Source of the DNA: Brienomyrus brachyistius
Lineage: Eukaryota > Chordata > Actinopteri > Osteoglossiformes > Mormyridae
Assembly (NCBI RefSeq): GCF_023856365.1
Contig: NC_064544.1
Location: 21,366,399 to 21,430,398, forward strand
DNA length: 64,000 nucleotides
Direction of reading: 5' to 3'
This document shows positions 1-13,600 of this stretch, one piece after another (positions within the stretch are counted from its first letter, which is position 1; each line of letters begins with the position of its first letter). The notes beneath the pieces are model-generated. The model saw only the letters and a program-made list of their open reading frames with translations. It did no database searches and had not been told where the DNA came from. The position numbers and the translations under genes are program-made.

Positions 1-1551
1 ATCAAAAGTACGGTACTTCAAGGTGTTGGTTTTTCACTGGCGTAAAAATTGGCAGCGGCACCGAATGACATTACAATGTGAGACATGGTATTTTGTACTG
101 AATTAGAAAAATTCCTGTAGTTGGACTGCAAGATGTGCAATATTAATAAAAATTGTGCATGTTATGTACATGCAATTCTTACATTACTAGTCAGCTAGAT
201 TAAGATCAGGCTTTTTCTTACCTTCAGTTTGGTACGGATATTATAGTGCAAGGAGTTTAAGTCTTGCTAAAACATTTTTACTGTTTCATAGGGGAAAAAA
301 ACCTAACAAGTTTTGAAATGTTAATAATTATTCATTTTTAAGATTATTTGGTTTAAGTTTAAGAATCAGTTTAATGTTTACCTCTGCTGCTTTTGCATGA
401 GCGCTCCACGTATTCTATGAGTAAATCATAAAAAATCAAATGTAATAATACATTTTCATCCTTGCTGTTTAAATAAATTTAAACAAATTCATGTTGAACT
501 CATTTTTTGTTTCATAAATACTCCAATATTTATTCACACATCCATTATTATTAATTTTAGTATTTGTTACGTGTGTGACGTAATAGGTCAACCAGAAAAA
601 GCCCAATACTAAGAAGCTGAAAGGAGCCATGTCACCACCTATTGTAGGGGAGTCTGACATATTTTGGTCAATAAATCGATTCCCCTCCCGTGCATGTATA
701 CTGGGACAAGGACAGTACTCCAATTTAAATTGATTTAGTGGACCTAGAACTGTAGCTGTGCATGTAATGGGTTTTTTCTTTCAGATGTCTTGGCAGTATA
801 TAAAGTATATATATAAAAGAGGAAAATCTTCATAAGTTTAAGTCACCATGAATAGGTTGTTGGGATAAAAGCAAAGTGGCATCTTGTGTGACTTCCAAAG
901 TAAAGCACCCATGTGATGATATAGGAGTTACAGGTAAAAGGCTTGTCAGTAAGGCTTTCAGCAGTCTCTAAGTAAAAAAATACACTGTAGTTCGCCAGGT
1001 GAACTGACTTTGAAAAAAGAAACTTAGACTTATGCAAAAGGTAATTTTTTTGAAGTTACAGTTCATAAGGAAACTCTCTGAGTTATATATATATTTTTTT
1101 GCTCCCCACAGTCAAGAAACGGTCCTATATCTCAGGGAAATTTTGGCGATGCAAAGGACATTTGTGGTATTAAAATGGAATGACCTTGCCCGCATTTTGA
1201 AGGACACCATTGAAAGCTTTGAGGAAGTTTTGGGTCAGTTTGTGCTATTGAGAGTTTGAAGGTAATTTAGAGCGGTAGATAATCCAACATTGTTCAGTGT
1301 TTCTGGACTATTTCCATGAGGTACATTGGCCTCCAGCTCTCCGCTCCTCATCAGGAAGAGGCTCAGCTCAGATTTCGTGGATGTGGAGATCAGGAATATC
1401 AGTTATTTGGGCCCTCACAGGCTTTTGTGAACTGATTGCTGTTTGCCTAGTACAGATAATTAAAATATACAAACATTGACAATGTTTATGTAATTATCAA
1501 GGCCAGACGTCTATGAGGTCATCTGTTTTATTTGTTGGGTTTGATTTGCAG
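1..1551. other. AT-rich upstream region without a supported gene
   Basis: AT-rich single-copy-looking DNA 5' of the ST3GAL5 start exon. The first 100 bases resemble decayed hAT-type DNA transposon sequence, but I cannot place its ends. The only exon-like object is 1112-1261, flanked by a pyrimidine tract plus CAG and by AAG|GTAATT; it is reported under findings, not called. Otherwise I see nothing. Confidence 0.4.
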
Positions 1552-1650
1552 TAAATGCAACCTCCCAGACAGAAGCCGACATTTGAGGACTTGTGGTGTC
1601 CGGAACCTCCTGTGCATCATGGGTAAACTGAAGACACTGCACTGCTTCAG
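1552..1650 (+). CDS. ST3GAL5: ST3GAL5 start exon (5'UTR 1552-1618, coding 1619-1650)
   Basis: An acceptor (TTTGCAG) ends at 1551 and a donor CAG|GTGGGC follows 1650. The ATG at 1619 has A at -3 and G at +4, a strong Kozak context. It encodes MGKLKTLHCF plus two bases of an Arg codon, and exactly one base is supplied by the next exon at 5315, giving a basic/hydrophobic tail directly before the membrane anchor. The phase match and Kozak context decided this start; no other upstream exon with a fitting phase looked better. An untranslated exon must lie further 5' if the acceptor is used. Confidence 0.7.
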
Positions 1651-4600
1651 GTGGGCTAAATCAGATTCTCCTCTGAAATTGTGTACCATCTCTGCTAGGT
1701 GCTGCATTCTCACAATTATTTTAGCTGATTCACTTGTCTGTCTGTGTCACTCTATTTCCATGGGTGAGCTAGACCACAGGCTTGTACCACTTTGAGGTTT
1801 ATGTTGGGGGGTGGTTATAAGTGTAATAGTCTTTGTTTAACATAATGAGTAAAAATCAGGTGTCACAAACAATTGAAAAAGTGTAGTTTGTATTTGGAAA
1901 TTAACTAACCCCTTTGCAAAACCCCCAGCGTTCCCAAACGGTTGAAAACTGGTCACGGACCAGTCCCATTTGGGAACCCTTAAGCTGGACCTGGACCAGG
2001 ACCTGATTTGTCTTTTTATTATCAACAGGTTTTACACAGTATAACACAGAGAATTATTATTGTTAGTAATAGTAATAGTAGTAGTAGTAACCCCTGGAAA
2101 ACCAACTAAATAATTTTTATAAATGAAGAAACTCACATGAAATAGAAACTAGAGAAGTGCCGATCCACATTTTTTCAGTTCCCATCCAATTCTGATACAC
2201 GACTTCTGATACTGGTACAGATTCCGATGCAAGAGCTCTTTTTACTTTAACATTATTGTTAGAAGTGCATGCATCCCACAATCCCGATATCTTAACAGAA
2301 GGTATCAGCTAGGGCTGGGCAATTAATCAAATCTGACATTCAGAACCTATAATTGGCTTAATCTTGCCCATGTCAGTTACTTGGTTTTTTTATACTTTTT
2401 AAATACTTTTTAAAAGATTCTGTTAATACTTGTGTGTGTACTGTCCACTTAAAAACATACTACTGTGAGTGTTGCCGTGTGACTCCACCCATTTCATTAT
2501 GCATCATGGAAAGAGCAATGAGAGCTCAGACACTGAGCCGACTGAGCAACGCATGCAGCGTGTACCAAAGAAAAATGCCATGTCTGTCATGTGGCTTTAG
2601 TGAAGTCAACACCAAACAAAAAGAGGCCAAATGTAAATACTGCAAAAAAAAAAAAACTGTTTCAGCTACCAAAGTTAACACCACCAGTTGGTTTCAACAC
2701 TAGCAATATTGAAAATGCAGTGGAAGCTGATGCACGGTTATAGTGATCAACCACTTATATCGAATAAAAAGCACGGGACAGAATCATTCCTGTACAAATA
2801 CTGTTTAAATAATTTGCTTATAATAATCAAGTAGTCTGCTTACAGTGTTCATTTTGGGTCTTTTTATACATAGCACAAGGAAAATTAAAACTATGTTAAT
2901 TGTATTTTATTTTATTTTTTTACATGCATACTTTGCCTTGCGGTAAGCCCTGTGCGTCATGCACAGAAATACGTCATGCACAGAAAGCATGGCAGGAAAA
3001 AGGAAGTCATTTAATCACAATGACAAATATAGACTCATCAACGCTTCCTCCTCCAATTTTAACTGACTTCTTTACGCACTTTGTGTTCAGTCTTTCTGCA
3101 GTTTAACACTGAACATGTTTCCTGTCGGACCCAAATTACTTAAACTTGCTTTCATCACTGAAATTAACTTTGGATCAGTTTTTCCTAGTCCAAACCACTG
3201 TGGTGCTGAAATGATTCCCCATAGCCATTATCCTGTCCACTCGTGCATTTGTCTTATGTGGATGACCAGCATTTTTGAGGGACTTGAATTGTAAAACTGC
3301 AGTATTCTAAAAATCAGAGACTTGGAACGAACAACTACTCTTGAAATGGCTGAATGGGTTATCCCTTTGGCCTTCACCAGGTCAACCTGCTGCCACAGGG
3401 TTTCAGTTACCTTAAAGTGGCTCATCAACTTGCAAAGTAATTAGGAGTGCTGCTAGCTAAATAGGGATTGTCAGATAATTAAGAAAATTAGAACCAAGTG
3501 CCAGATTAACACCAATAACTGTGAGGTTTCTGAGTGTTCTCTAATTTCGATCAGAGTTCTGCTACAAATTTTTCATCTAATTGTTTTTATATTGTGTTTC
3601 AGAATATATTTAAATTATTGCATATGCTTATAAACTGCCCTTCTATTCCAGTTATGATAACTTCAAATAGGTATAAGCAGTGATTTAGAAAATTAGGAAA
3701 TTGTAGGTTGCATCAACATACACACCGAGGTCCTTCTCATAATCAGCTACCTTTATTTCAGTGGAACCCATAAAATATTTGTACTTTGTACGTTGTAGGT
3801 TCTCTTATTTTGATCTCCGTTGTATTTGTGCTCTGTACGATGCACTTTTTAAATGTAGAAGTTTGATAGTAGGAGCGCTGTTATGTGGAGCCCTGTGCAC
3901 AGGAAGTCACACTTATATACAGTCACATGCATATCCTTTCAAGAACCACATTTTTAATATGGGGGGTGAGAGCAGAGTATAAAAAGAGCACTGAGCTCAT
4001 TTTGCAGTTTAAAAATCTTAATTTCCTTTCGCCCTTATCTCAGTACTGTCTACCGGAGATTAAAGAAGCTTAAAATCTCCTGAGGACATGAAATATAGTT
4101 GTGCAAAGTACGTTTCACTAAAATTCTTAAGTGCTGAATTAACATTGTGGCGGCTTTGCAACGTTCATGTTCTTCGATTTATTAGTTTGTGTAGAACCAC
4201 TAGGCTGGTGCCGAGTCCCAGTGCCCCATTACATTTCATTTAGGAGATATTTTGTTCAAAGCAATGTACAAGTGCTGATCAGAGAGCAGGATCAGCCAGT
4301 ACCTAGAGCAATTGGGCTGAAGGGTCCAATGGTGATTTTGTCAGACATGGATTTTGAACCGAAATCCTTTTAAGCATAGACACAGAGGCTTAAGCACAGA
4401 GTCACACACTGGCTAGAGCCCAAATCAGGTCATGTCATTGTCATTTGACATACATATAACGAAATTGCAATTCTTCAGGGCATCAGACCACTAATAAATA
4501 ATAAACAATGAGCATTAAACACTGGGGGAAAATAAATAAAAGATGAAATAAAAAAAAATTAGTCAGCATTTACAACAATGACACTGTGGAAATACTACAA

Positions 4601-7600
4601 GTAAATCGTAGTGCATGTAGATGGAAGAGTGCGAATAACAAAAACAATGCAGTTTAAATACGCAGGTGCCAACAATTTGTTTTTGTTTTTCACTGTGGGA
4701 CGTTTAGGAAGTTAGCTGGGCGCTACTTTTTTAACTGGAGAAAAAACTCGTGCACGTCCAGGGAGAAACTCCACTTAGCTGGGGCTGGAATACATCCTGC
4801 AGTCCTGGTCGTGTGAGGTTACAGTGACATCTACGGAACCGCTGTCCCATAACAACTACAAAGAAATCCTTTATATTTTTGATGCATGCATTTTAATCGC
4901 TGTGAACAAAAATGTTTTACACCTACAGCCTTTGGTGAGTCATGATTATCACATGACTGCTCAGCGTGGGATGAGGGAACGTGCTGTAATGACACGTGAT
5001 CAGGAGGAAAATAGTAAGCTGACTATACAAAGGCCCAGCTGGACTGGTGAGAAAAGGAGGGAGAGGAAACAGGACGAGCGGAAACCTCCATGATAGAGCT
5101 CTTTGTGTTGCATTAATGACAGTTATATGTCGGCTTTTTAGCTTCTATTTCTTGATTTTGGCCCAAAGCACAACGTACATTCTTTCATTTCCATTAATCC
5201 TATAATGTCATGTCCAGCCATGGCACACCAGTTTAATCGACAAAACAGTTTAATGTCTTTTTAGCGTTACTGCCCCCAATAACCTTGGTTTTGTGTGTTT
5301 GTGTTCTCTTCCAGGCCCTCTCGGGTCTCACTGATGCTTTTGGCGTTAATCTGCCTTTTTTACTTGCTAAATTACTTTTCTGACGTCAAGACTGACTCAA
5401 AACCGCATGCCTGGGTCGTGGATCCCAGCCACAGAAAGGTAGGGCAGCCGGTGCATGATTCTTTGTGTGATTTAGCAGAGAAAGGACGGCTTTATTGTTG
5501 TACAAACATGAACATTTTGCACAAGCTAGGGGCAGGATTCAGACCCCCAGCCTTGGAGGTGTGGTAACCTTCCTACCCAATGAGTCACAGTGCTTTTTTT
5601 TATATCCCACAAATTATGCGATGACATATGGTGTCATGTCATGGCAAACGATCTTTCAGCTGATGGTGTGATGCCTGTTTGCCTTTAGATGCACATCTAT
5701 CAGGGTTTTAATCCCACCCTACATTGTTGGTGCTGTTTGGGCCAGGCTCTCTATGATCCCTCCCCCTGTGCCCTTGGACTCTCAGATCAGGCCAGCAGCT
5801 GCATAAAATTCACATTGGTTTCACTTGTGCATTTTTGTAATGCTATTAATATCTGCATGACCTCCAGACAAAACAAAAACACATTTTTGATGTCTGACAG
5901 CAGAGCATAGGAATAGCGCTCGCCTTGTGAAATGGTCAGCATGGTGATCAGACCCACATGACACAGGGCTTGGGAAAACGAACGGGAGCTTAATTTGGAG
6001 TTAAGAGTTTTATAGTATGGGGGGGCCACGGGGGCTGCAGCGGCAGTAAAAACTGAAAACTGACTGACAAACTGAAAACTGACACTCGGGTCGCAGCAGA
6101 GTATTGGCTACTGACCCTGTGGTCAGGCCTGGGGAGAGAACAGAGAGCTTCTGCTTTAACTACAGGCCCCGCAGGGGCTGGTCACATGACCTCGCCGATC
6201 CCAGTATCACCGTATCTTTCACCAAAACAGTAGATTCATATCTTCCCTATGGAGCTATATCAGGCACAGTAGTTTTGCTAATTTGAAAAAAGAATTGAAA
6301 CTGAAAGTTGAATACAACAGACAACAATGTATTCAAACTAAAAATAAGTGATTGAAAGTTTTTTTTTTGGCTTAAAAATAATTTTGATTCAGTTGGATTT
6401 TTTTAATGGCTTTACCAAGACTGTTATGTAGTCTTAGTAAACTCTGGCCCAATGGATGACCCTTCTGCCTCACACGTCCAGGGCTGGGGGCTGCATCTCA
6501 CCTCTAGTCTGTGTGCCTCATATTTATTTGCTCTCCCTGTGACCCTGTCCAGCATAAGCAAATGAAAGATGGATGAATGAATGCGATGATCTGAATGCAT
6601 TGAAGATGTTTACTACCTCTTTGCCATAAACAGAGCAAATATTCACTGTTTCTTCTCCATTTGTCCTGTCAGCTCATGCACCAACATACCCAAAGCATAT
6701 TAACCAGGCAGTGCAGACCGGGGTTCGTCAGACACGCCATCAAAACCAGGCTGAACAGCTCCTCGCATGTGACTGACCATTTCCTATGGAGAGACACAGT
6801 ACTGACAGAAGACATGTTTCAGTATCCGCCACCGTTTGGCTTGCGGGACATGCGCGGCAAACTGATGGACATCCTCAACCTGCTGCCCACCCCTGCAGCC
6901 CAGACGCATCTTGAGAAGGCCTGTCAGCGATGTGTGGTGATTGGGAATGGAGGGATCCTCCGTGGCATGGAGCTGGGCCCTCTCATCGATCAGTTTGACG
7001 TGATCATCAGGTCTGTCTCCAGTCATAAGAACATAGGAATTTTACAAACACGAGGAGGCCATTCGGCCCATCAAGCACATTTGGGGAGAACTTAACTAAT
7101 AGCTCAGAGTTGTTAGAATCTTATCTAGCTCTGATTTAAAGGAACCCAGGGTTTTAGCTTGTGCTACACTAACAGAGAGACTATTCCATACTCTAACTAC
7201 ACGCTGTGTAAAGAAATGTTTTCTCAAATACAGTTTAAAATGTTCTCCCGCTAATTTCCACCTATGGCCATGAGTTTTAATATTTAAATTAATATTGAAG
7301 TAGCCATTTGGATGAACAGCATCCAGACCTGTTAGAATCTTATGTTCCTGGATCATGTCCCCCTTAATCATCTTTGCGGGAGGCTGAACAGATTCAGCTC
7401 AGCTAACCTCTCCTCATAAGACATTCCTCTGAGACCAGGAATCATTCTTGTAGCCCTACGTCGAACCTTTTCCAAGGCAGCAATGTCCTTCTTAAGGTAT
7501 GGTGACCAAACCTGCACACAATATTCTAGGTGGGGTCTTACCAAGGAATTATATAATCGTAGCATCACCTCCCTTGACTTAAACTCCAAACACCTAGAGA

Positions 7601-10600
7601 TGTAACCCAACATCCTATTGTCCTTTTTTATTGCTTCCTCACACTGGCGAGAGTGAGACATGGAAGCATCAACATACACACCAAGGTCTTTCTCGTAATC
7701 AGCTACCTTTATTTCTGTGGAAACTATAAAATATCTGTACTGTATATTTTTGCTCCCTGCATGGATTACCTTACATTTATATATGTTAAATTTTATCTGC
7801 CAGATTTCAGCCCAGTCGCTAGTTCAGTATCTGCTACACCACCCACCTTGGTGTCATCTGCAAATTTAACCAGTTTACTGTATGTATTGGTGTCAATATC
7901 ATTAATGTCAATTAGGAACAATAGTGGTCCTAAAATTGAACCGTGCAGTACCCCACTATGAACGCAGGCCAACTGTGACATTGTGCCTCTAATAACTACC
8001 TGCTGCTTCCTGTCAGTTAACCAGTTTTCGATCCAAGCTGCCACAGTTCATAAAATCCATGCAGCTTTGAGCTTAAGCAAGAGTTGTTTCTGGGGAACAA
8101 CATCAAAAGCCTTCTGGAAATCTAAGTAGATCACATCGTAGGCCTTTTTGTGATCAATTTCTCTTGTAGCTTCCTCAAAGAACTCAAGTAGATTAGTTAA
8201 ACAGGATCTACCTCTCCTAAACCCATATTGGCTATTCCTCAGAGTGTTATTAGAATCCAGGTAATCTACCATTTTCACTTGGATTATAGCTTCCATTACT
8301 TTTCCAGTTATGCAAGTTAAACTGATTGGCCTATAGTTTTCTGGATTACTTCTATCCCCTTTTTTGAATATGGGTTATATTAGCATGCTTCCAAATAGAA
8401 GGTACCACACCACACCAGTTGCTGGACTAGTGGCTCTTCTGAGTCTGTAACATTGGATTGTCCTGAGGGGGTTTTGGATTCGTTAAAACACATATCAGGG
8501 GTGTAATGGTACGTAAAATTCATGCTTCAGTGAACAATTAAGTTTTGGCTTCACGGTTCAGTGCAGTTGCAGTACAAGGAAAACAGAATTTGTTTTGAAA
8601 TTATTTATTAAAACTAAGAGTTCTGAACAGGTATAAATCTACCGAAAGGCAATGTGTTTTACTAAAAAAGTAAATAAATAAAAATTCCAAAATAAGACTG
8701 CATCTTAACAAACGATAATTTCTTGTCCTATCGGCAGAAATGCACGTAAAATACATACACATTCATGCTGTTACAACAATCGATTGCCGCACCTATCGCT
8801 TTTAAAGGTGAATGCATACTTGTGTACCAGTTACAGTCAGGACCATGAATATTTAGACAGAGACTAAGTTTTTCAATTTCTAATTTCTGTACAGTCAGAT
8901 GCAGTCGAAGTTCAGACTTTCAGCTTTAATTCAGTGGGTAGAACAAAAACATTGCAGAAAAATGTATGGAACTAAAGTAATTTTTCTACACAATCCCTCC
9001 TTTCAGGGGCTCATAAGTAATTGGACAAATTAATATAACTGCAAATAAAATGTTCAATTCTAATACTTTAAAAATTTGTTGAAAACCCTTTGCAGGCAAT
9101 GACTGCCTGAAGTCTTGAACTCATGGACATGACCAGACGCTGGGTTTCCTCCTTTTTAATGCTCTGCCAGACTTTTATTGCAGCACCTTTCAGCTGCTGT
9201 TTGTTTCAGGGTCTTTCTGTCTGTAGTTTAGTCTTTACCAAGTGAAATGCATGTTCAATGGGGTTGAGATCAGGTGCCTGACTTGGCCATTCGAGAATAT
9301 TCCACTTCTTTGCTTTAATAAAGTCCTGGGTTGCCTTTGCTGTGTGTTTTGGGTCATTGTCCATCTGTGTTATGAAACGCCGCCCAATCAGTTTGGCTGC
9401 ATTTGGCTGGATTTGCGCAGACATGATGTCTCTGTACACCTCAGCATTCTGTCCAAAGAATGCTGGTTCAGAACTGTTCTGGCTTTTTTAGATGTTTTTT
9501 TGCAAAGTCCTATCTAGCCTTTCTATTCTTAAGGCTTACGAGTGGCTTGCATCTTGCAGTGAACCCTCTGCATTTGCTTTCATGCAGTCTTCTCTTTACG
9601 GTAGACTTGGATATTGATACGCCAACCTCTCGGAGAGTGTTGTTCACTTGGTTGTCTGTTACGAAGGGGTTTCTCTTCACCATGGAAATGATTCTGCGAT
9701 CATCCACCACTGTTGTCGTCCGTGGACGTCCAGGCCTTTTTGCGTTGCTGAGCTCACCAATGCTTTCTTTGTTTCTCAGGATGTACCAAACTGGATTTTA
9801 TAACTCCTGATCTTGTGGCAATTTCTCCAATAGTTTTTTTCTCTTTTCGCAGCCTCAGGGTGGCCTGTTTCACCTGCATACTGAGTTCCTTTCACCGCAA
9901 GTTGTATGTTCACTCCTCAGTCTTCCAAATGCAAACAAGTCACCTCAAATCAACTCCAGGCCTTTTATCTGCTTAATTGATAATGAAAGAACGAAGGAAT
10001 TACCCACACTTGTCCATGAAATAGCTTTAAAGTGAATTGTCCAATTACTTTTGGCCCCTTTAAGGAGAGGGCGGCACATGTTAACGAACTGAAACTCCTA
10101 AACCCTTCATCCAGTTTGAATGTGGATACCCTAACATGAAATCTGAGAGTCTGCATTTTATGTCCATGTCCATTGTATAACTTCAATTGGAATATATTTC
10201 AGTAAACAGGTAAAATAGTAAAACTTGTGTCCAAATATGTATGGTCCTGATCGTATGTCAATCCCTGGATATAATACAACAATTTAATATCATAGAATAC
10301 AAAACAATACAAAATGATGCAATACTAAAGCACTATGGAGCTAAATCAGGGACAATAGTTTTTCCAGTTTGATAAAAGAAATGAAATTGAAACTTCAAGT
10401 TTTAATGTGGAACACAACAGGACAACAATGTATTCAAACTAAAAATAAGTCACCAGAGGTACACATTTTTACAATGGCTGTTTTGCTTTTTCGTGATCTC
10501 CCTGTGTATCAGGGATTTCCTCCAGGTACTCCTGTTTCCTCTCTCAGTCCAAAGATTTGTAGTCAGGTTGATTGATGTCCTGCCCATAATCTGTGATGGA

Positions 10601-13600
10601 CTGGCACTGTGTACCGGATGTCTGCTGTTCTGTGCCCTGTGCTTCCTGGCTTACTGTCATTGTGTCCTGGTAGAGGGCTTAAAGGAGATGGATGGCTCTA
10701 ATGAACAAGGACTTACAGCCCCACACTCCTTGTTAATAACTGAGATACTTACACCACCACCACAAAACGAGCACTTTCCTGTATTCATAAGGCGTTAGTA
10801 TTCAAAGACCTCCTGTGTGAACTGTCAGTTATTTCTGGTTACAGCTAGTCACTCACTGTAGAAGTCAAGTGAGGCATTATTCTCATCTCAGTACTGTACA
10901 ATACACAGTGAAATGTACCTGTTGAAGCCAGGATGCAAGTCATGAAATGACAGACATTACAGTGCTAAAGTCATGGAATAATTTACTGAAAAATCTTGTA
11001 CAATTATTAATAACAAGGGGAGACATAGGGAAGACTACTTGTTATATTCACTACCTAACATAACAAACATTCCATATCAGACAAACAATGAACTGACACT
11101 CGAAATAACACCGGGACTACATAACACTGAAAGCTCTCTGTGTTGATTTTGGTGTTGAATGGGTCAGGGGCAGGTGTTGTAATCAATACCCAGGAATTAA
11201 AACGGGTCTGTTTCATATGTAACATCTGTAACATTTTTAGTGTACATGACATCAAAGCCTTGCCTCAGTTAATACATGGTGTTTTTATTTTCAGTTACAG
11301 AAATGCTTCCAGAAATGTGTTTTTGTTTAATTTGCTAATAACCTTGATGGTTTTTCTCTGCACTGCGAAATGTTTACCTCCAGGACCATACCTTTAAAAG
11401 CTAAAAATCACAGCCTTGCACCTCTCAGTAGGCAAAACTTGTGGCAGAACTTGTGGAAACACCTAGCATTTTTGGTATTACGTTTAAAAAATGACTACAC
11501 AAATATTGGTGGTAATGTTTATAAACAATCAAAGAATGTTTACAAGTATCATACAAAGCATGACTAAATAAGTAAATGGAATAAAGTTCTGCAATCTCTA
11601 ACAGTTGGAATTATGTCCAAAATTTTGGCCACTCGTGCACAACTGTACTTCTTTCAACAGTTGATCATATTTACGTTCTGACAAGCACCACTGACACTGG
11701 ACTCTCTGGTCTTCAAGGCTGAACAGTGGTCCCATCCAAGGCTTTGGTAGAGATGTGGGCAACCGGACCTCCATCAGGATGAGTTATCCAGAAGGCAGCC
11801 CCAAGAAGTGGGAAGACCCAGACCCCAGGCTGCTGTTTGTGGCAGTGGTCTTCAAATCAGTGGATTTCAGTTGGCTGAAGGCCATGATTACCAAGAAGCA
11901 AGTGGTAAGTTCTCCTTAGCCATATAAATTAGCTTATTACACACATTTGATTTATTATTAATTTTATTTTATCCGATCAGTTCACACACTGAGTGTTGAC
12001 ACTCTGGAAGATGTCAGCTGTAATATTTTCAACAACGTGTCAGCTGCAATATTTTCTAAAATAAGCAACGAAAACATGATGCAGTAAGGAACTGAGAACC
12101 CCCCACCCCCTGGTCAGTCATGATCAACCAGATGCCAACCACTAGACCATAAGTGTATTAGACGATGGGTCTTTGGGTTAAACCTGCAGATGTGCTTCAC
12201 AGTTCCACAGACATGTGTTTGGTGCAGTACAGTGAAACATTTTTACCAAATTTGCATATTATTTTTACCAAATTTGCATACACATAAACAGTGATCAATG
12301 CCTTTCGTTGGGTCTATTATTAAAGTACTGGTGTGAAATTAATATAAAATTCAAAAGCTTCACTGCAGAAAATAAAAGCGAAATGTGCAAGAAAGCATTC
12401 AAGGTACTTTGGTGTAGTGGTGAGGGAAAGTGTGCACCCCCTACGTCTACCTTCATCGTAGCGTTCACAGGGTACCACCTTCTCCCTTTTCTGACTTCAT
12501 CAGCGTTCATGGTTTGAATGCTGTTTCTTCTCCTGATGAACATTAATGACTAATCGCCTTAATCACTGTTTTGCAACAAGAATTACCAGAAGGCTGCATT
12601 TTATTGCTCGTCTGATTACGCTTATGTTTCGAACCCCCAGTCTTTTTGGGACTGGCTCTACTTTTGGCAGAAGGTGCCTGACAGAATTCCCCTGGAGATA
12701 TCTCAGTTCAGGATCCTGAACCCGGACATCGTCAGGGAGACCGCGCTGGACCTGCTGCACCTACCCACCCCCAAGTCCCACATTTGGGGATGGGATAAGG
12801 TGAGAGGTGTGCGTGTGAGCCCTCTGGTGTGTTGGCGTCTGCCCAGGGTTGGTTCCTGCCTGTATGGATGGATGGATGGATGGATGGATGGACAAAGTGA
12901 GAGATACTTTTCATGGCTTCAGAAAGTTTATCTGCTCTCTTAGGGAAGTGTGGGGGGGGATTTACTCCAAAATTTCAGGATATTCCCCCAGCACAACAAT
13001 AAGCAAACAAGAAATATGCATGTGGTGTCACTTTATATGGGTATATGAAACCCTAAACGTTCCAGTCAAGTGACATTTTAACAATTAATGGTGTGCAGTT
13101 ATGCAGGTTTTAAATAAAATATGAAGCGTTCTACTTTAATCTCTTACACTTCATTTCGGATGTCTCCTTGCCAAACTAAGTGGGTCTATATATTATAAGA
13201 TCTCAGTGGGGGGCTATGCCTGGGTAGAATTACCTGTTGACATAGCAAAACTTTTTAAACCTCATGTAGAACTGAAAGCTGCTCACAACCTGGTATTGTC
13301 ATACAATTATCTCTTTTAACTCAGCCATTTGGCTGTTAAGCAGTACTCTGCTGTAGTACAAATTATAGTGGATAAGGGGTGTAGGAGGATCTGCATGTTG
13401 AAGGTTTCTTCAAAACAGGGGCCATTCGTTTTTGGTGGAGTAGAAAGTGATATAAGATGTAAACACGCTGTAGATGATACAATGGCATACTTCACCACCA
13501 GCACTCATTTGCTGTTTTTTGTGATAGTATTTTATTGTTTTCTGTTATTCGTTCTTCGGTCTTCATTCATTGTTTGATGTATTTATCGTTCAGTGTTTTC

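Noticed and set aside
8834..10253. Possibility of an active Tc1 transposase
   Set aside because: The helix-turn-helix and DDE parts are in separate broken frames, and the terminal repeats differ at several positions.
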